Assembly (NCBI GenBank): GCA_034769895.1
Contig: CM068375.1
Location: forward strand, 251,947,542 to 252,011,541
From: Magicicada septendecula
Taxonomy: Eukaryota > Arthropoda > Insecta > Hemiptera > Cicadidae
DNA: 64,000 nt
Reading direction: 5' to 3'
Positions 51,655-62,100 of this stretch are shown here, piece after piece. A program made the translations under genes and the position numbers. Numbering within the stretch: position 1 is the first letter of the stretch; the number at the start of each line of letters is the position of its first letter. A model generated the notes under the pieces. It saw only the letters and a list, made by a program, of their open reading frames with translations. It ran no database searches and was not told the origin of the DNA.

Positions 51655-52913
51655 CTTGAGAAAAGCTGCTTCAGAATTCCATTTCTTGTTCAAATTCGAT
51701 AGAATCCATCATCGACAACCTCCAGTACCACGCCAAGGATAGATCGGGCATCTCCTCTTCCGCGGTCAACATCTGGGACAGGAATTCGAACTGATGTTCC
51801 TTTTTCTACTGGCGGATGAATCTGATCTGAGGTTTTTTTCATGCGTTTAGCTTGCTCTTCTAGACAGTGGAAAGCTTCATTTCTCTGCTTCTTGATGGCC
51901 TCAGTAGACTTGTCCAGGTCAGTGAGGAGATAATCACCATCATCTACGAGCTTTTCACCACTTGATAAATTTTGGTTTGTTTCATTTTCATCAGGATTTC
52001 CATTCCCGTTACTTTCAATTTCGTTTTCTTGTCGTTGTTGTTGTTCCTGAATGTGATCAATGGCGCATTGAAGATCCTCTTCTGTTTCTAAATTTGCCAA
52101 TACCTTAGTAGGTAGTTTTGAAGTAGATAAGCCATGTCTCGGAGGGCAACCGAACATTGCCTCATACGGGGATCTTTTTATCCCACTATGCAATGCACTG
52201 TTTTTCATAAGTTGAATAAACTTTAAGCCTTCACTCCATTTTGATGTTTTGTGGTCTTGCATCCAGGTGGTTGTCATATTCTCTATGTCCTGGTTGGCTC
52301 TCTCGACACTACCTTGACTTTGACTATGTCGCGGTTTGCCATGCACCATTTTGAAGTTCGGCCATGTATTAACCAGACTGTCAATAATTTTATTCACAAA
52401 TTCTCTGCCATTGTCAGACTGTAAAATACAAGGAGCGCCTAACAAAGTAAAAATATCAATGATGTTATCACACACTTCATCTGCAGTCTTTGATTTCAGT
52501 GGTCTTAGCACAACAAACTTTGTCAAATGATCCTGGTACACCATTATAAATTTGAAGTCTTCATCAGGTTGCGACTGAAAGTCAATCAGATCCACTTGAC
52601 ATCGTGAATTCATTTCCTTGAATAACAAAGGCTTTCCAACCAGTCCTTTCTTCTTATGTTTCAATTTTTGAACACAAGGTTCGCACAAGCTTAAAAATAG
52701 TAGAATGTCCTTTGTAGTAACATTTTGAAATTTTCCTTTCAATTGCTCAATCATACGATCTCTTCCTCCATGTCCAGTGGATATGTGCGCTTCATTAAGA
52801 ACTCCAAACAGCTCTTCATCAAAAACATAATACCTTATGTTTTCTTGGTCTGTGACAGGGTGTATTAGTTTTGTAATACCATTTACTTCAATAATGTCAT
52901 ATCGTCTTAAAAA
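51655..52913 (-). CDS. transposase exon 1 core: H2C2 finger and integrase
   Basis: The longest open block (51690-52754) is 354 codons, and the frame stays open upstream to the SINE. An H-x4-H (AHISTGH) just before that ATG and C24/C27 form an H2C2 finger. The integrase core has D55 (CQVDLIDF), D114 (LQSDNGREF) and E151 (SQGSVERAN), with 36 residues between the last two. R-S-P-Y-E-A-M-F-G follows at about 195-202. A Gln/Glu/Asn-rich linker covers about 235-265, and a VRIPVPDVDRGRGDARSILG segment typical of KRBA2-like proteins lies at about 322-341. All catalytic residues are present, so inactivation came from the stop, the start region and the SINE. Confidence 0.9.
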
Positions 52914-53179
52914 AGAATAAACCTCCGCTCAACAGTCCGTTAAGGACCAAGGCGTACCGCGCGGCTTTTGTGTTAGTGTGACGGTGTATGGCTAGTACTA
53001 CGCGCCACCAGCCGCTAGTTGCAGTATTCACAGCCCGGAGGCTGCACTGTTATCTCAGCGCCTACTCAGTTTGCCTCACGACGCTGAGTGCACGCCGTAC
53101 GGAACCTCCGCCGGGAATTGAACCCGGGACCACGAGCGCATCAATCGCCCGCGTTAGCCACTAGACCACCTGGAGGCTC
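52914..53179 (-). mobile_element. tRNA-derived SINE nested in the transposase
   Basis: It is flanked by the 13-base duplication ATCGTCTTAAAAA (52901-52913 and 53180-53192). On the minus strand it begins with a tRNA-like head: box A TGGTCTAGTGGC, a five-pair anticodon stem with loop ATTGATG, and box B GGTTCAATTCC, about 75 bases in all. A body of about 190 bases follows and ends GAGCGGAGGTTTATTCT. The head resembles a tRNA-Glu-type sequence by box A, though the loop would read UGA. The near-perfect duplication suggests a fairly young insertion, younger than the transposon. Confidence 0.9.
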
Positions 53180-53499
53180 ATCGTCTTAAAAACCTGAGAT
53201 CATTACTTTCTTTTTTATTCGCAGTTTTTAGATTTTTGACTTTTCGAATGTAGCTATCATATTTCAATTTGGTCAATGTCAGTGAATTTACCTTGGAAGT
53301 CGAGCGTTCTAGCTTTACTTTTTCACGAAACAGTTCTGCCTTGGAGTGACATAATTATTGCACACTGAAACTAATTATTGAAATGTAAAAAAACACTGAA
53401 TCCTTGGTCACTATTGCACTACAACAAATAGACGAGTAATGGCGACTGCCTGGCTGGAATAATCAAAACAAAGATATGCGCGCGCAGTTACATGTGGAG

Positions 53500-53576
53500 A
53501 GCAACATGTCTGAATCAACTTTTACTGAACCACAGCAGGCATAGTTAACTCTTCCTAGGAAAAGTTGATCTGTTTA
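53500..53576. repeat. right subterminal motif array
   Basis: Copies of the 14-base motif (as AATCAACTTTTACT, AGTTAACTCTTCCT and AAAAGTTGATC) mirror the left array. Confidence 0.75.
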
Positions 53577-53666
53577 TTTTCAATCAACTTTTACTGATAC
53601 TTTTAGTAAGAGTTGACTCTTCCTAGGCAGAGTCAACTCTCCCTAACAATCAACTTTCCCTGTAAC
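53577..53666 (-). repeat. right terminal inverted repeat
   Basis: Reversed, it begins GTTACAGGGAAAGTTGATTG and aligns with the left TIR. It carries four motif copies. Confidence 0.88.
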
Positions 53667-54094
53667 ATATACACTAATTTCTCAGCTCAAATTTTTTTTT
53701 ATTTATTCGTTAAAGCGGACATTTCTCTCCAAACGTTACTACGTTTTCCATTTGTACTGTGCGATATTTTAATGTCGCATCCTGATTAACTCTTTTACTC
53801 AAAATTAGTGTACGCAGAGATTTAGTTGGCAGTTTTCCTATTATTATTTTTCTTCTTTGTGGGTCTCTTCAGTAAAGAATTTATTTACTGTTGACGAAAA
53901 TATCAAAATGTGATCAGAAGGAGAAAATATAAAACTCCTATTGAGTAGCGAATTTCTGGGTCGATTGATTTCGTTTTTGGAAACATCACCATCATCATCT
54001 ACGCTCCAAGGATTGTGTCGTAAGTGTAAGCCGACGGTCGATCCATCGACCACCGACCCTTTCTCCATACGGCTTTATTTTAACGCTATTGGTA
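53667..54094. other. unassigned intergenic DNA
   Basis: Nothing recognised apart from the transposon's ATAT duplication at 53667-53670. Confidence 0.4.
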
Positions 54095-54385
54095 GTGGTA
54101 AACCTATCAGCTGACTTTCGGCTCATGTACATACCATCTCCTACAATACTTTCTGATTATCTCCTTTAAAAACTGGATTATTGAGTCTCGTCTTATTTCC
54201 CTAAGTAGAGAATAGTCCTGGACACTTTTCAGATGCTCCATTTCAGCAGTCTGAATCCTCTTCCCTCGTTTCTATTTAGATCCATGACTCGCAGGCATAA
54301 ACAGTGTTGGAACAGCAGATATTTTATAAACTTTCACGCGAGTGTCCGCCGTAGTTTTAATCCTCAGATTACAATTAACTCCCGC
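54095..54385 (-). pseudogene. LINE RT fragment, minus strand
   Basis: The minus strand reads ISAVPTLFMPASHGSK and then RIQTAEMEHLKSVQDYSLLR, matching the V-P-x-L-x-Y-G-S-E-x-W and I-Q-x-A-E-M-x-F-L-x-x-V landmarks of a LINE RT C-terminal region. Stops are present. Confidence 0.72.
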
Positions 54386-54870
54386 AAATCCTTCTAAATC
54401 AGAATGAATTTGGGAAAGATGGCTATACCTACATTAAATGGAATCCTGTGGGATAAGCAAATTACAGAAGAAACTAAAACCAAAATATTTAAAACGATTG
54501 TCACTGTACCATGTCTTACGGTTCAGAAGTTTGGACTACTAATAAACACACAAGAACAAAATTAATGACAGCAGAGACACACTCTTAGAGACGTTCGGCA
54601 AGAGTATCCAGACGTGAGAAAATTAGAAATGAAGTCATTAAGGACAGACTGAATGTAAAAAATTCAATTGTTGATTTTATCCAAACAAAAAAATTACAAT
54701 GATATGGACACACGAAAAGAATGGTACAGGAAAGATTGCCAACGAGAGTTATGGAATGGACCCCATCAGGAAGAAAGAAAAGAGGAAGACCACCTATCAC
54801 TTGGATAGAAGAAATTCAGACTATATTGAGGGAAAACGAAATTGAAGAAGCTCTTTGGATGGACAAGCTG
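54386..54870 (+). pseudogene. LINE RT C-terminal fragment, plus strand
   Basis: The plus strand reads LNGILWDKQITEETKTKIFK, then TIVTVPCLTVQK, later VQERLPTRVMEWTPSGRKKR and GRPPITWIEEIQTILRENEI. The G-R-x-x-x-T-W-x-x-x-I segment is the LINE C-terminus. It lies back to back with the minus-strand fragment at 54095, so two LINE pieces of opposite polarity meet near 54385. Confidence 0.75.
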
Positions 54871-57114
54871 CATGTATACGGCCAGGTTTCTTCACACTGT
54901 TTAACTCTTGTCATTGACAGAAAATTGTCTAAGTCTCTTCTTATGTCGTCATACCTGATTTGATCCTCAAATGCTCGTCATGTTTTCAAACAAGCGACCA
55001 CGACTCACCACCGTACAATACACTTGGCATCTTCGTAACATTATAAACAATTCCTTCCTTATTTTCTTACGTAGTACCATATTAATCTTACCACATATTA
55101 TTTTATATTACTTATCTACATCATTCTCACATTCATAACTTATGTCGTCCTCTAGGAAATTTAAATATTCTGTTCGCTAATGCTGTTGGCTGGAGTGCGG
55201 TAGCCGGTATTTTGGAACGACCGACTGATTCTTTTGAAAGCCAATACTTCAGGCTATAGTATAAACAGATTCTAAAGGGACAGTTGAAAGCTAGAAAGTT
55301 ATCATCACTTTCGTATAAAATAAGTTGGTCACCATCGAGTAGACATATTAGTTTCTGGGATATAATAGTGTTAATCCAGCTGTCTCTTGTAAGCGCTTAG
55401 AAAAATATCTTAATAAATGTTGTATTAATACGTAGTTTGTACTTCGTTGTTATATCCGTCTACACGTGAATTTAAATATACGAGAAATGTCACTGAACGT
55501 GAAGGCCGATATTTTTCTTTCATGTCATTTACTTGTACAGTCTGTGCACACACGAACAATAAGCATATGAATGAATTGAAATCTGACTTTGAAAAGGGGA
55601 CACTTCGTCCTATCCCGCATATTTTACTACATTTTTCTGACAAACTGTATTAGGTATCAGGTTTTTTTCTAATTAAACTTTACCTATTGATGCATAGCTG
55701 GAACCAGCATTATTGAGGTTATCAGAACTACATATAACGATAATTGTTTTTGAAGAAACCTTTATAAATGTTTGTAAACCAAAGAAAAAATTATTTAAAA
55801 GAAGCTACTTACTTTTTTATAGGTTTTTTGAGCTTCAGATGTGTAAAATAAAGTCATTTAGACGTGCAAAACATTTAAAAATAATAACTTTTATATTTGC
55901 CAGAAAAGTGTACCTGCGCTAGAAAAAACATGTTTTTCGGAAAACTAATCATCGTAAAAGCGTATATTTTCATATCTCAGTACATTCCTGAAGCTCAAGT
56001 GCTTCAGGGTATGAGGGCTTTTCTCAATTTCACCTTCAAACTAATCATCCGGCCTCCTTTTTTTCAACGTTTTGCAAATCAGCTGTGACCAAGTGTTCTT
56101 GACTTCGGCTCACCTTCAATTACTAAATTACATTTACCAGTGGGGTGATCATTTAATCTTAACAATGTCTCATGCTCTCCAAATTTTAGTATAAGTGTAC
56201 AAAAATTCTTTTCGGAACAAAGATCCAAATTACATTATTTATAGATTCATTTGGGTTCAGCGTTTTTCCCAAAATACTGTGCCAGTAGCGTAAAGTTAGA
56301 TAGGTCTTAAAATGTAGAATCGATAAATAACATTCCATTTTTCAGCCAGGTAAAAAACTGTTGTGGTTATATTCTTTTTTTCGTTTTGTTACCGGTGGAT
56401 ACTTGCACCAAGTATCGTCGCTTCCGGATAAAAACGTTTTCGCAACCACGGAAAAAAAATACTTCCCACGTTCTAGGGACTTTTCAGTTACATCAGGTTG
56501 GAGGCGAAATATCACACTATAACTTTGCACAAAAATATTTTTTATTTTTTTATTTGTTTGTTTATTTTTTGTGAAGTGCTCTTTTAGAAACACGCCAGTG
56601 ATTAATTGTAGAACGAGAGGATCTTAGGCGTTTTACCCGTGTGATCTTCTTTGTAACCACATGAAATTAGTATGCTGTGATGTTTTGTTTGTTAGCATGA
56701 ATACGATTACGATTATGCAATATTTTAACGTTCTGCAAGAACCGCTTCACGTGGGGCCAACTTTATCTGCGATATCAGCTTCTTTTAGTACTACATTCAA
56801 AATAATTGCAATAATTAACTTAAAACGTAATCCTGTTACAAAACTTGTATTCTTAAATAGTTAGTGCAGACAAAAGTGTTCTTTATAAAAATTTCTTCGT
56901 CGTCAGTGAAGACGTTTTTCTCAGGATTTCCATTACTTTGAGTTAATAGTAACTAACGCTCAAAACCTCCCCCTCCCCCTATTCGAAAGTATCGCCCACA
57001 AACAGTTTAGTTGCGACCAAAAGATAAATTCAGTGGAGTTAAAGACTTTTAAATTTATAAATATCAGTGAAATTCACATATACCTAAAAATAATACAAAG
57101 AAGGAAACAAGGAT
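54871..57114. other. mostly unassigned, weak LINE traces at the left
   Basis: About 54890-55140 may hold another degraded minus-strand LINE piece. Beyond that nothing is recognised. Several short open frames (55425-56864) lack known domains. Confidence 0.35.
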
Positions 57115-57495
57115 AAGGTTTTTTAACACTGTAGCAGTACCAGTTTTGATGCATGGAGATAAAGCCACAGTTATGACAGAAAGAGATAAAGCAAAGATTC
57201 AGGCAGCGGAGATGAAGTTTATGAGGAGTATTCTGGGCTATACCATTCTTGATAGAAAGAAGAATGTGGATATAAGGACGGAACTGGGGGTCGACCCGTG
57301 TTGGAACAGCTAAGGAGCAACAAAAGAAGGGTGGTCTGAACATTTGGGAAGGGTGGCGGGTGACAGGCTTACAGTGCTAGCAATGTAATGTAGTCCAGTG
57401 GATAAGAAAGATGTAGGACGGCCGGAGCGAAGTGGGTCCCGGAACAGGTTCAGGATGAGCCTAATCCTTGAGGTTGATGATGATGATGATGATTA
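57115..57495 (+). pseudogene. LINE RT C-terminal fragment with (GAT)n tail
   Basis: The plus strand reads AVPVLMHGDKATVMTERDKA, KIQAAEMKFMRSILGYTILD and RKKNVDIRTELGV before stops. This is the same region as at 54095 (Y-G-S-E-x-W then Q-A-A-E-M-x-F-L-R) and belongs to the LINEs often annotated in insects as endonuclease-reverse transcriptase. The 3' end is (GATGAT)n at about 57474-57493, a typical short tandem tail. Confidence 0.82.
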
Positions 57496-58620
57496 AAGAC
57501 TTAGTCTTCGTGCGTGCTGACTGGTTGTGTAAGATATGTTTAGGTCCGATGTGTTTCTGCTCGTTTCAGATAAACGACACTGGTTGACCTGACCCAACTC
57601 ATATTGGCAGCTGCATATTCCTGTGTAAACCGTACGCAAAATTACTTCTTCCGATACACGGAGCGTCGACTACACGAAACAGTGCAGCCTGCTACGATGC
57701 GGTCCTAGCCTCTAACACGGAATTGCAGTGGTATAATGTGTAGCCTGACATCGAGGTCCCTGCCCGAAACCGACTATTGATTCCCTCGTTATTCTGGACT
57801 TCTGAAGAATATGATAGTCGCGCGTATTAATGGCAAGCTACCGGGCACAGTACGTTACTCGTCCTGTAGCCTGTAGAGATGTTGGATCCGAACGCCGTAC
57901 CCCAAGTCTACACCGGCGTGAATATGACGTTGTACGCCAAAAGTTTGTTTCGGAGTGACGTTGTGAAGGTCAAAATACACGTAAACGAGGAGAAACAGGC
58001 GGGCGTGTAACGTTGAGTGACAGGCTATCAGACTGGATGTGTATTATAACATAGCAGTTTACCTGGATGATGTGAAAGCCCCGCGGAGCCTCTGTCAGCG
58101 TCATATTGCGTGTATTTATTGGTTACGTAACGTGGTGATAAGAGAGTCTAAATGTGTTGGGTCTGTTATCGACAGTGACTCACCTTAACATAAACAGGCG
58201 CAAACACGGAAAAGTGTGAAAAACTATAATTACGCTTATGTTGAGCGAATCAGACATAGAAAGATTTTCCTTGCTTAGGTTGTGCACGCCGATTATAGTA
58301 AAAACTAACATCATCTGCTACGATTATATGTAGCCTGATTTCACAATTACGCCATGTTCCCCAGCAGCTTTCCGATGTCCCGCCTACCTTCTTTTGGCAG
58401 AATCGTGTTCAACCTGTGGGTATTTCCTACACGAAGCTGCCAGTTTCGTCTCGAATGGAGTTATGCTGCCAATTCGAATGGAAACAGTTTCAAGTATACG
58501 GTGCACATTAATCTTTATATTTTTGTTCAGTGATAGGTGTATATTTCTTCTTGCATATTTCTCCTCGCAAAAGTATGGTTCGTCAGAGTTGATAAAAAAC
58601 CTTGTTCATTCTTTATTAAT
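57496..58620. other. unassigned intergenic DNA
   Basis: Balanced base composition, no open frame of note, nothing recognised. Confidence 0.4.
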
Positions 58621-58681
58621 ATTCTTATTTAATATATTTAATATTTATATAATTTTACCTCAAGATGTATTTTCCTTATTT

Positions 58682-58722
58682 GGAACATGTTTCGGGACGC
58701 TTTGTGTTCCCATCCTCAACTT
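58682..58722 (-). ncRNA. decayed hammerhead at a PLE 3' end
   Basis: On the minus strand UUGAGGA replaces CUGAUGA, followed by GGGA...UCCC, GAAA and AC-AU-GU. Two core changes predict an inactive ribozyme. Its surroundings match the arms of the 40605-40816 foldback. Confidence 0.55.
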
Positions 58723-58739
58723 TACTATTTTTGAGTCTC

Positions 58740-59560
58740 GTGAAGTACTTGTGTGTTGGTTGGTTGTTGTGGTATCCTGTTGGTCTTTGGCACTTTAAAC
58801 TGGTATTATTGTGTGTGATTGTGGTGTATATATTAGTATTTTGTGTATTTTCGATGTTGAATGCTTTGAAAATTGTGTCATGTTTTGTATTGATTTGTAT
58901 TTGTTAGGTATTACTTTGTTTTGTGTTTTATGTTTGTATATTTGTAAATTTTCCCAAATGTTCATTATGGTGCCTTTGTGTGGTATGTGTTTTATTAGTG
59001 TCATGTTGGTTATGTCTAGGAATTTATGTCCACTGTTTATTGCATGTGTTGCCAAATTAGGTTTATATATTTCTGGTTTTTTGTATGCGTTTAGATGTTC
59101 AAAATGATGTTAAGTTGTTTTTTGTTTGTCCTATGTAACATTTAATGAAGAAATTTGTGTTAGTGGTTGAAATCACAAGCAGAATGATCACTGTTGCACA
59201 CCACTAATTTTTATGTAGTGGTGTGCAACAGTGATCATTCTGCTTATGTAACATTTATTGCAATCTTAGCATTCAATTTTGTATATACCATTGGTTGTTG
59301 TATTGTCTTTGTTATGTGGGTTAATTAGTTTTTGTAAATTATTTTTGTTAGTTTTGTATGCTATTTTTATGTTTGTGTTTTTATATAGTTTTGTTAGCTT
59401 TGTCATTTTATTATTTATGTATGTTAATGTTGCCTATTTTTTATTGTTATTATTATTTATGTGTTGTTCATTTTGATTAATTCTTATTTGTTCAGTTTTT
59501 ATTTTATATTTGATTTTATTTTCTGTTTTTTTAATTACTTAATAAAATTAATAAAAAATT
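58740..59560 (-). pseudogene. Penelope-like element: RT end plus GIY-YIG endonuclease
   Basis: Going down the minus strand: KLTKLYKNTNIKIAYKTN, a thumb-like segment before the endonuclease; TTNGIYKIEC with the GIY motif at 59289-59281; DCNKCYI; then, after a 100-base insertion, CYIGQTKNN with the YIG motif at 59137-59129. After a frameshift come HFEHLNAYKKPEIYK, LATHAINSGHKF (the H-x-x-x-x-G-H landmark), GTIMNIWENLQIYKHK and a stop near 58795. This order is characteristic of Penelope-like retroelements. Stops, a frameshift and an insertion make it dead. Confidence 0.82.
59145..59244. mobile_element. 100-bp insertion with a 30-bp perfect foldback
   Basis: It is flanked by the 13-base direct repeat TATGTAACATTTA (59132-59144 and 59245-59257) and sits between the GIY and YIG motifs. 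Arms at 59177-59206 and 59216-59245 are perfectly inverted with a 9-base loop; the outer arm ends at the duplication. I cannot name the family. Confidence 0.75.
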
Positions 59561-60784
59561 AACAATTTACTTTTTCACTTAGAAACCTGTTTATAACGAA
59601 CAGAAGCTGTAACCTATACTGGTACTAGACAGTAAATACTGGTACTAGACACGCTTTGTAAATGTCGAAAAGAATGGGACACCAAAGGTACTAAGATTTT
59701 CTCCAGAAAGCTAAAAGACTGAAACATTTTCGTATTCTTAACCATAATGTGCTGTTCGTAACGACAAATGTTGGAAAAAATTGTCCTACGTTTAATCCAA
59801 AATGATTAGGCCTAAAATGTGTGTGCTCATAACGAAAAGCCTATTTCAATGGTATCGTAGACAAGGGGAATTTCAATTAAAAAAAAAATGTGTAAATAAG
59901 TTTCTAAATGGCAACAAGAAGGGAACACCAAACAGAAAATATGCATGGTAGCCCTACCACCTAATTCCAAAAACCAATAACATAGTTTACACTTCAATTT
60001 AAATACATTTTTCAAAGTTTCGTCAGTTCCACTCGCCCCAACGCAAACATCACGGTCTGATTCAAGATTACTACTTATTGTTCTGCGTATAGATTTCCCT
60101 CCCGATAACGTTGTTTCGTATACTATTTGCGTAATTCACTTGGTAGTATCAAAAATAATTAATTATAAGCGCTAGGACGGCCTTCACGAAGTTTAGTAGG
60201 GTAAGTACGCAACAGAAAGTGGCGTCTGTTTGTCCCCCAACTACGCGTGTCGTGTGCGTGCTATCTGCCTTACCTTTGCCTTTACACTCGGGGTTAATTA
60301 ATCTGTTTTGTAATCACACGAGCGTTTAACACCTTTGTTGTTTGCACCACTCTAGTTCCAGATCCTGAAAACAAAACGCCTGCCCCACGTGTACATTTTA
60401 ATATTTCGTCCTTCAGCCTCATGCTTTTTAAATAAATTACTTAAGACTTAAATCTTGACGCGCGTGCGCACGAAAGAGTGTTTGTTAAGGAATCCTTAGC
60501 TATTGTTATAAAGCTACATCTCAGCCTCCGTAATAAATACAAGAGAACATGTTCGTGAATCAGTTTTGTCTCACGAATCGCTTTCTATTTTCTTGTGTCC
60601 ATTTCATGGTCTTTCTCTTCTCCTTTCATGATTTATTATATTATTTTACTAAGTATAATATAAAACAACATAAAAATTATATAGTATATATAGTGTAACG
60701 TAATATAATTATATTACATGTAATAATATGAATGCCCTAATTATATATTATAATATATTTTTATCTTATACATTATAATATAGG

Positions 60785-60791
<7 letters not shown>
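59561..60791. other. unassigned AT-rich DNA
   Basis: Nothing recognised. Confidence 0.4.

Positions 60792-60836
<45 letters not shown>
60792..60836. repeat. (TG)n microsatellite
   Basis: About 22 TG units next to a stretch of TATA-rich sequence. Confidence 0.97.
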
Positions 60837-60837
<1 letters not shown>

Positions 60838-62100
60838 GTAATGCTGCAAATTTTTACAGCGCATAAACCTTGGTAAACCATTCAAAAATTGTGAAATTTG
60901 TAAAAAAGGTTAGGTTATAGAAAAGCAAGAAGGCTTTCTCCATATTGGATCGGGTAAAATAAACTTGTATATAATTAGAAATAAAAATAACAATGTAATA
61001 AATAAGTATTTTAATACAATTTTTATTGTCTATGTCTATATGGCGTTCTGTCAGCTCGTATAACAGTTTTGTACTCATTAGTCTAATTCTCTCCAAAGCT
61101 GTTTTGAACACTAGTACTAAATTATTATGTTAGTGCAACAGCCTTTGGAGATTTGAAAGTACCTGCTTATAAAGCCTTTGGAGATATTTTTAAAGTAGGC
61201 CTACCCGTTAACTCAAAACGTTAGGTTCTTTATTTTAAGTGTTAATGTATTATAAGCATTGTATATCACATTAAACTTATGTTTTCCTCAACTATGGCTT
61301 TTATTTATTTCAGCAGTAAACTAAAAACCAAAAACCGTTGTCACCTAACATCACAAATGAAAACAACACGTATTTTCGCTTTGCATTAGGAAATAGGACA
61401 ATTACAATTCACAATTAGTACACCTCTTCTTTTCCACATCGAAAATGTACTGCAGGAACGGATAAAGGTACAGTTCCAGTTCCGATGCCGCTAAATAGCT
61501 TTTGTTTATTTACTTGTTACTATAGTAATTAATTCTGGTCACCATGGTGTTGTTGACGCATCAACAAAAGGGTATAATTAAAAGGGTCTAAATCGTGTGA
61601 ACGAGGCAGAATATCAAATTCCAAGTTAGATAGTGTTTCTCGCCGTGTGTCAAAGGTTACCTGTGCAAAATTTGGTGGAAATCGGTGTATCGGTGTAGAT
61701 TTATATTCAGTACAAAGAAATCCTCAGACTTTGAGTTTTATATATATTGTAACTATCAGACCTGTATGCGTGTGTTAGCCCCACACGTTGTAGTCGTTAC
61801 TTTATATTTATCTAAAAGTCGTGCTTTTTCGAATTTCTTACGCTGACGATGTCCGTCTCGAACGCACGAATTACCAGTACCGAAATCTTTCCGGGTGTAA
61901 ACCTTACCTGTCCTTTGATGTTATTATTTATTTCCCAATGGGCGCCAAATTGTTTATGAAAACAATTAAACAGTTCAAACTGAGTTGTCGTTTTGTGCGG
62001 TGATAACCAATTCGAATTACCCTCGCAAACTGACGGGCATTCGAATCTCGCTTGTAGTTCGTCGTGTTGCCAACGTCTAAACTGGCAGACAATTTCACTC
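60837..62100. other. unassigned intergenic DNA
   Basis: Short open frames on both strands at 61812-62102 have no recognised domain. Confidence 0.4.

Larger units (their letters stand above)
51301..53352 (-). pseudogene. transposase gene, two exons, inactivated
   Basis: Exon 1 runs from about 53352 to 51655 on the minus strand, a GT-AG intron spans 51654-51530 (125 bases, holding a GA-rich microsatellite), and exon 2 runs 51529-51301 to a TGA. Three lesions are visible. A candidate ATG at 53352 is one base out of frame with the rest. A SINE with its duplication interrupts codons at 52914-53192. A TGA at 51692-51690 ends the integrase block where the frame otherwise continues into NGILKQLFS and the splice donor. 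The frame on both sides of the SINE agrees once the insertion is discounted. The protein would cut and rejoin the element's own DNA in the nucleus. Confidence 0.82.
51029..53666 (-). mobile_element. DDE cut-and-paste transposon, KRBA2/Ginger-like
   Basis: Element ends GTTACAGG...CCTGTAAC are flanked by ATAT at 51025-51028 and 53667-53670, a 4-bp target duplication. The termini are inverted repeats of at least 85 bases. Inside is a minus-strand transposase with an H2C2 zinc finger, a retroviral-type integrase core, an intron and a cysteine-rich C-terminal exon. This gene layout matches the arthropod proteins usually named KRAB-A domain-containing protein 2-like and the Ginger DNA transposons. 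Which named group it belongs to (Ginger1, Ginger2 or an IS3EU-like group) needs a database search. Size without the nested SINE is about 2.36 kb. Confidence 0.88.

Noticed and set aside
51690-52754. Retroviral or Gypsy integrase from an LTR element
   Set aside because: No RT, RNase H or protease around it; it sits in a TIR element with a cysteine-rich tail exon and a 4-bp duplication, which fits a DNA transposon.
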